Shown here: positions 5,416-6,232 of the stretch, one piece after another | How positions within the stretch are numbered: the stretch's first letter is position 1 | Layout: each line of letters begins with the position of its first letter | Origin: JAGTVB01 sp964624765 | GTDB taxonomy: Bacteria; Pseudomonadota; Gammaproteobacteria; HK1 | DNA length: 6,232 nt | Direction: 5' to 3' | NCBI GenBank assembly: GCA_964624765.1 | Contig: CAZUZO010000166.1 | Location: forward strand, 1 to 6,232 | Position numbers and translations under genes: made by a program | Notes under the pieces: model-generated | Database searches by the model: none | Told to the model about the DNA's origin: nothing | What the model saw: only the letters and a program-made list of their open reading frames with translations

Positions 5416-6211
5416 CGAACGCCCTGCCCAGAATGAAGCGACACGCGACAACGGATCCGCGATGGACCTGACTGCCGGCCTAATCCTACGCTCTTGTGCG
5501 TTCACCCTCGGGCTCATCCTCTCGACGGTAATCTATGCACCGCTTACCCTTCTGACCTTTCCGTTCGGCTACCTCAGGAGGTATCGTTTTATCAGCCAGT
5601 GGAGCCGTTTCAACCTCTGGTGGTTAAAGGCCACCTGCGGCCTCAGACACGAAATACGGGGCGTCGAGAATATCCCAAACCAACCAGCAGTGGTCTTAGT
5701 CAAGCACCAATCGGCTTGGGAGACACTGGCATTGCATGGGCTATTCGTGCCCCAAGTCTGGGTTATCAAACGAGAACTGCTTTGGATACCCTTTTTTGGT
5801 TGGGGCTTAGCTATGCTCAAGCCTATCGCTATCGACCGCCGAGTAGGACACCGCGCTGCGAGAGAGGTCGTTGCCCAGGGTCGCAACCGTTTAGAATCGG
5901 GCTGCTCAGTCATCATCTTTCCTGAGGGTACTCGGGTCGCGCCGGGCGAGCGCAAACCTTACCTCCCTGGTGGTGCTTTGCTGGCCAAACGCAGTGGTTA
6001 CCCGATCGTGCCCATCGCCCATAACGCCGGTCAGTTCTGGCCCCGTCGCAGTTTCATTAAGCGCCCTGGCGTCATCTCGTTGGTCATCGGCCCAGCCATC
6101 GACGCGGCGGGCAGGGAAGTCGCCGAAGTCAACCACTTAGCTGAGAAGTGGATCGAGGATCAAGTAGAACGCCTCATAGCTTGTGAAAAAACCTGCTGCG
6201 CTACCCGATAG
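5405..6211 (+). CDS. plsC: 1-acyl-sn-glycerol-3-phosphate acyltransferase
   Basis: This membrane-associated enzyme transfers an acyl chain to the sn-2 position of lysophosphatidic acid, giving phosphatidic acid for phospholipid synthesis. A hydrophobic segment at about 24-54 would anchor it in the inner membrane. Acyltransferase motif I is KHQSAWET, with H101 and E106 (H-x4-E where H-x4-D is usual). Motif II lies around PIAIDRR (140-146), motif III is FPEGTR (172-177) and motif IV is VPIAHNAG (202-209). The protein is 268 aa from the ATG at 5405. An in-frame ATG at 5462 would give 249 aa, nearer the 245 aa of E. coli PlsC, and would remove a hydrophilic 19-residue extension; neither start has a good ribosome binding site. 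The 5405 start overlaps gmhB by 11 nt, which favours coupled translation. The family is clear; preference for other lysophospholipids is possible. Confidence 0.93.
   Translation: MITDERPAQNEATRDNGSAMDLTAGLILRSCAFTLGLILSTVIYAPLTLLTFPFGYLRRYRFISQWSRFNLWWLKATCGLRHEIRGVENIPNQPAVVLVKHQSAWETLALHGLFVPQVWVIKRELLWIPFFGWGLAMLKPIAIDRRVGHRAAREVVAQGRNRLESGCSVIIFPEGTRVAPGERKPYLPGGALLAKRSGYPIVPIAHNAGQFWPRRSFIKRPGVISLVIGPAIDAAGREVAEVNHLAEKWIEDQVERLIACEKTCCATR
5576..5583 (+). promoter_or_regulatory. Internal Shine-Dalgarno-like sequence in plsC
   Basis: AGGAGGTA lies in frame within plsC, where AGG AGG encodes R58-R59. It contains the full anti-Shine-Dalgarno complement, yet no in-frame start codon follows at a usable distance. 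It falls shortly after the codons for the hydrophobic segment. It may slow ribosomes during membrane insertion, or be incidental. Confidence 0.35.
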
Positions 6212-6213
6212 CG
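6199..6213 (+). repeat. Small stem-loop across the plsC stop codon
   Basis: CGCTA (6199-6203) pairs with TAGCG (6209-6213) around a 5-nt loop, and the right arm includes the plsC stop codon. No T-run follows within the window, so it is not a recognisable intrinsic terminator. The 19 bases beyond it show no gene start. Confidence 0.25.
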
Positions 6214-6232
6214 GCGTTGGGCGGTGCTCGCT

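Overview
This window looks like an ordinary chromosomal housekeeping segment from a Gram-negative bacterium, most likely a gammaproteobacterium. The reasons are the separate alpha and beta subunits of glycyl-tRNA synthetase (glyQ-glyS), a heptose bisphosphate phosphatase of the LPS-core pathway (gmhB), and an adjoining lysophosphatidic acid acyltransferase (plsC). The order glyQ-glyS-gmhB-plsC is one I recall from many gammaproteobacteria. The DNA is moderately GC-rich. All confident genes are on the + strand, and I see no insertion sequence, CRISPR array, phage gene, tRNA or rRNA.

Layout. Positions 1-249 hold no convincing gene but are unusually rich in inverted repeats and contain one plausible sigma70-type promoter. 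Positions 250-1119 encode a beta-hydroxyacid dehydrogenase (289 aa), with a perfect 8-bp stem-loop in its last codons. After a 71-nt AT-rich gap come glyQ (start 1191 or 1209) and glyS (2123-4210), overlapping by ATGA. A small MazG-like NTP pyrophosphohydrolase follows (start 4296 preferred, 4278 possible; stop 4625). Next is a 241-bp stretch without a confident gene, then gmhB (4867-5415) and plsC (5405-6211), which overlap by 11 nt. The last 21 bases contain nothing recognisable.

How the genes fit together. glyQ and glyS make one enzyme, the tetrameric glycyl-tRNA synthetase, and their overlap fits coupled, balanced translation. gmhB and plsC both serve the envelope: GmhB makes the heptose precursor of the LPS inner core, and PlsC makes phosphatidic acid for membrane phospholipid. 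The MazG-like protein is probably a nucleotide-pool cleaning enzyme whose substrate cannot be read from the sequence. The dehydrogenase has no clear pathway link to its neighbours.

I did not find a convincing new biological system. The items most worth a second look are the mutually exclusive hairpins near the left edge, the mazG-like insertion with its unexplained downstream gap, the stem-loop at the end of the dehydrogenase gene, and two details of plsC: an H-x4-E catalytic motif and an internal Shine-Dalgarno-like sequence made of tandem AGG codons.
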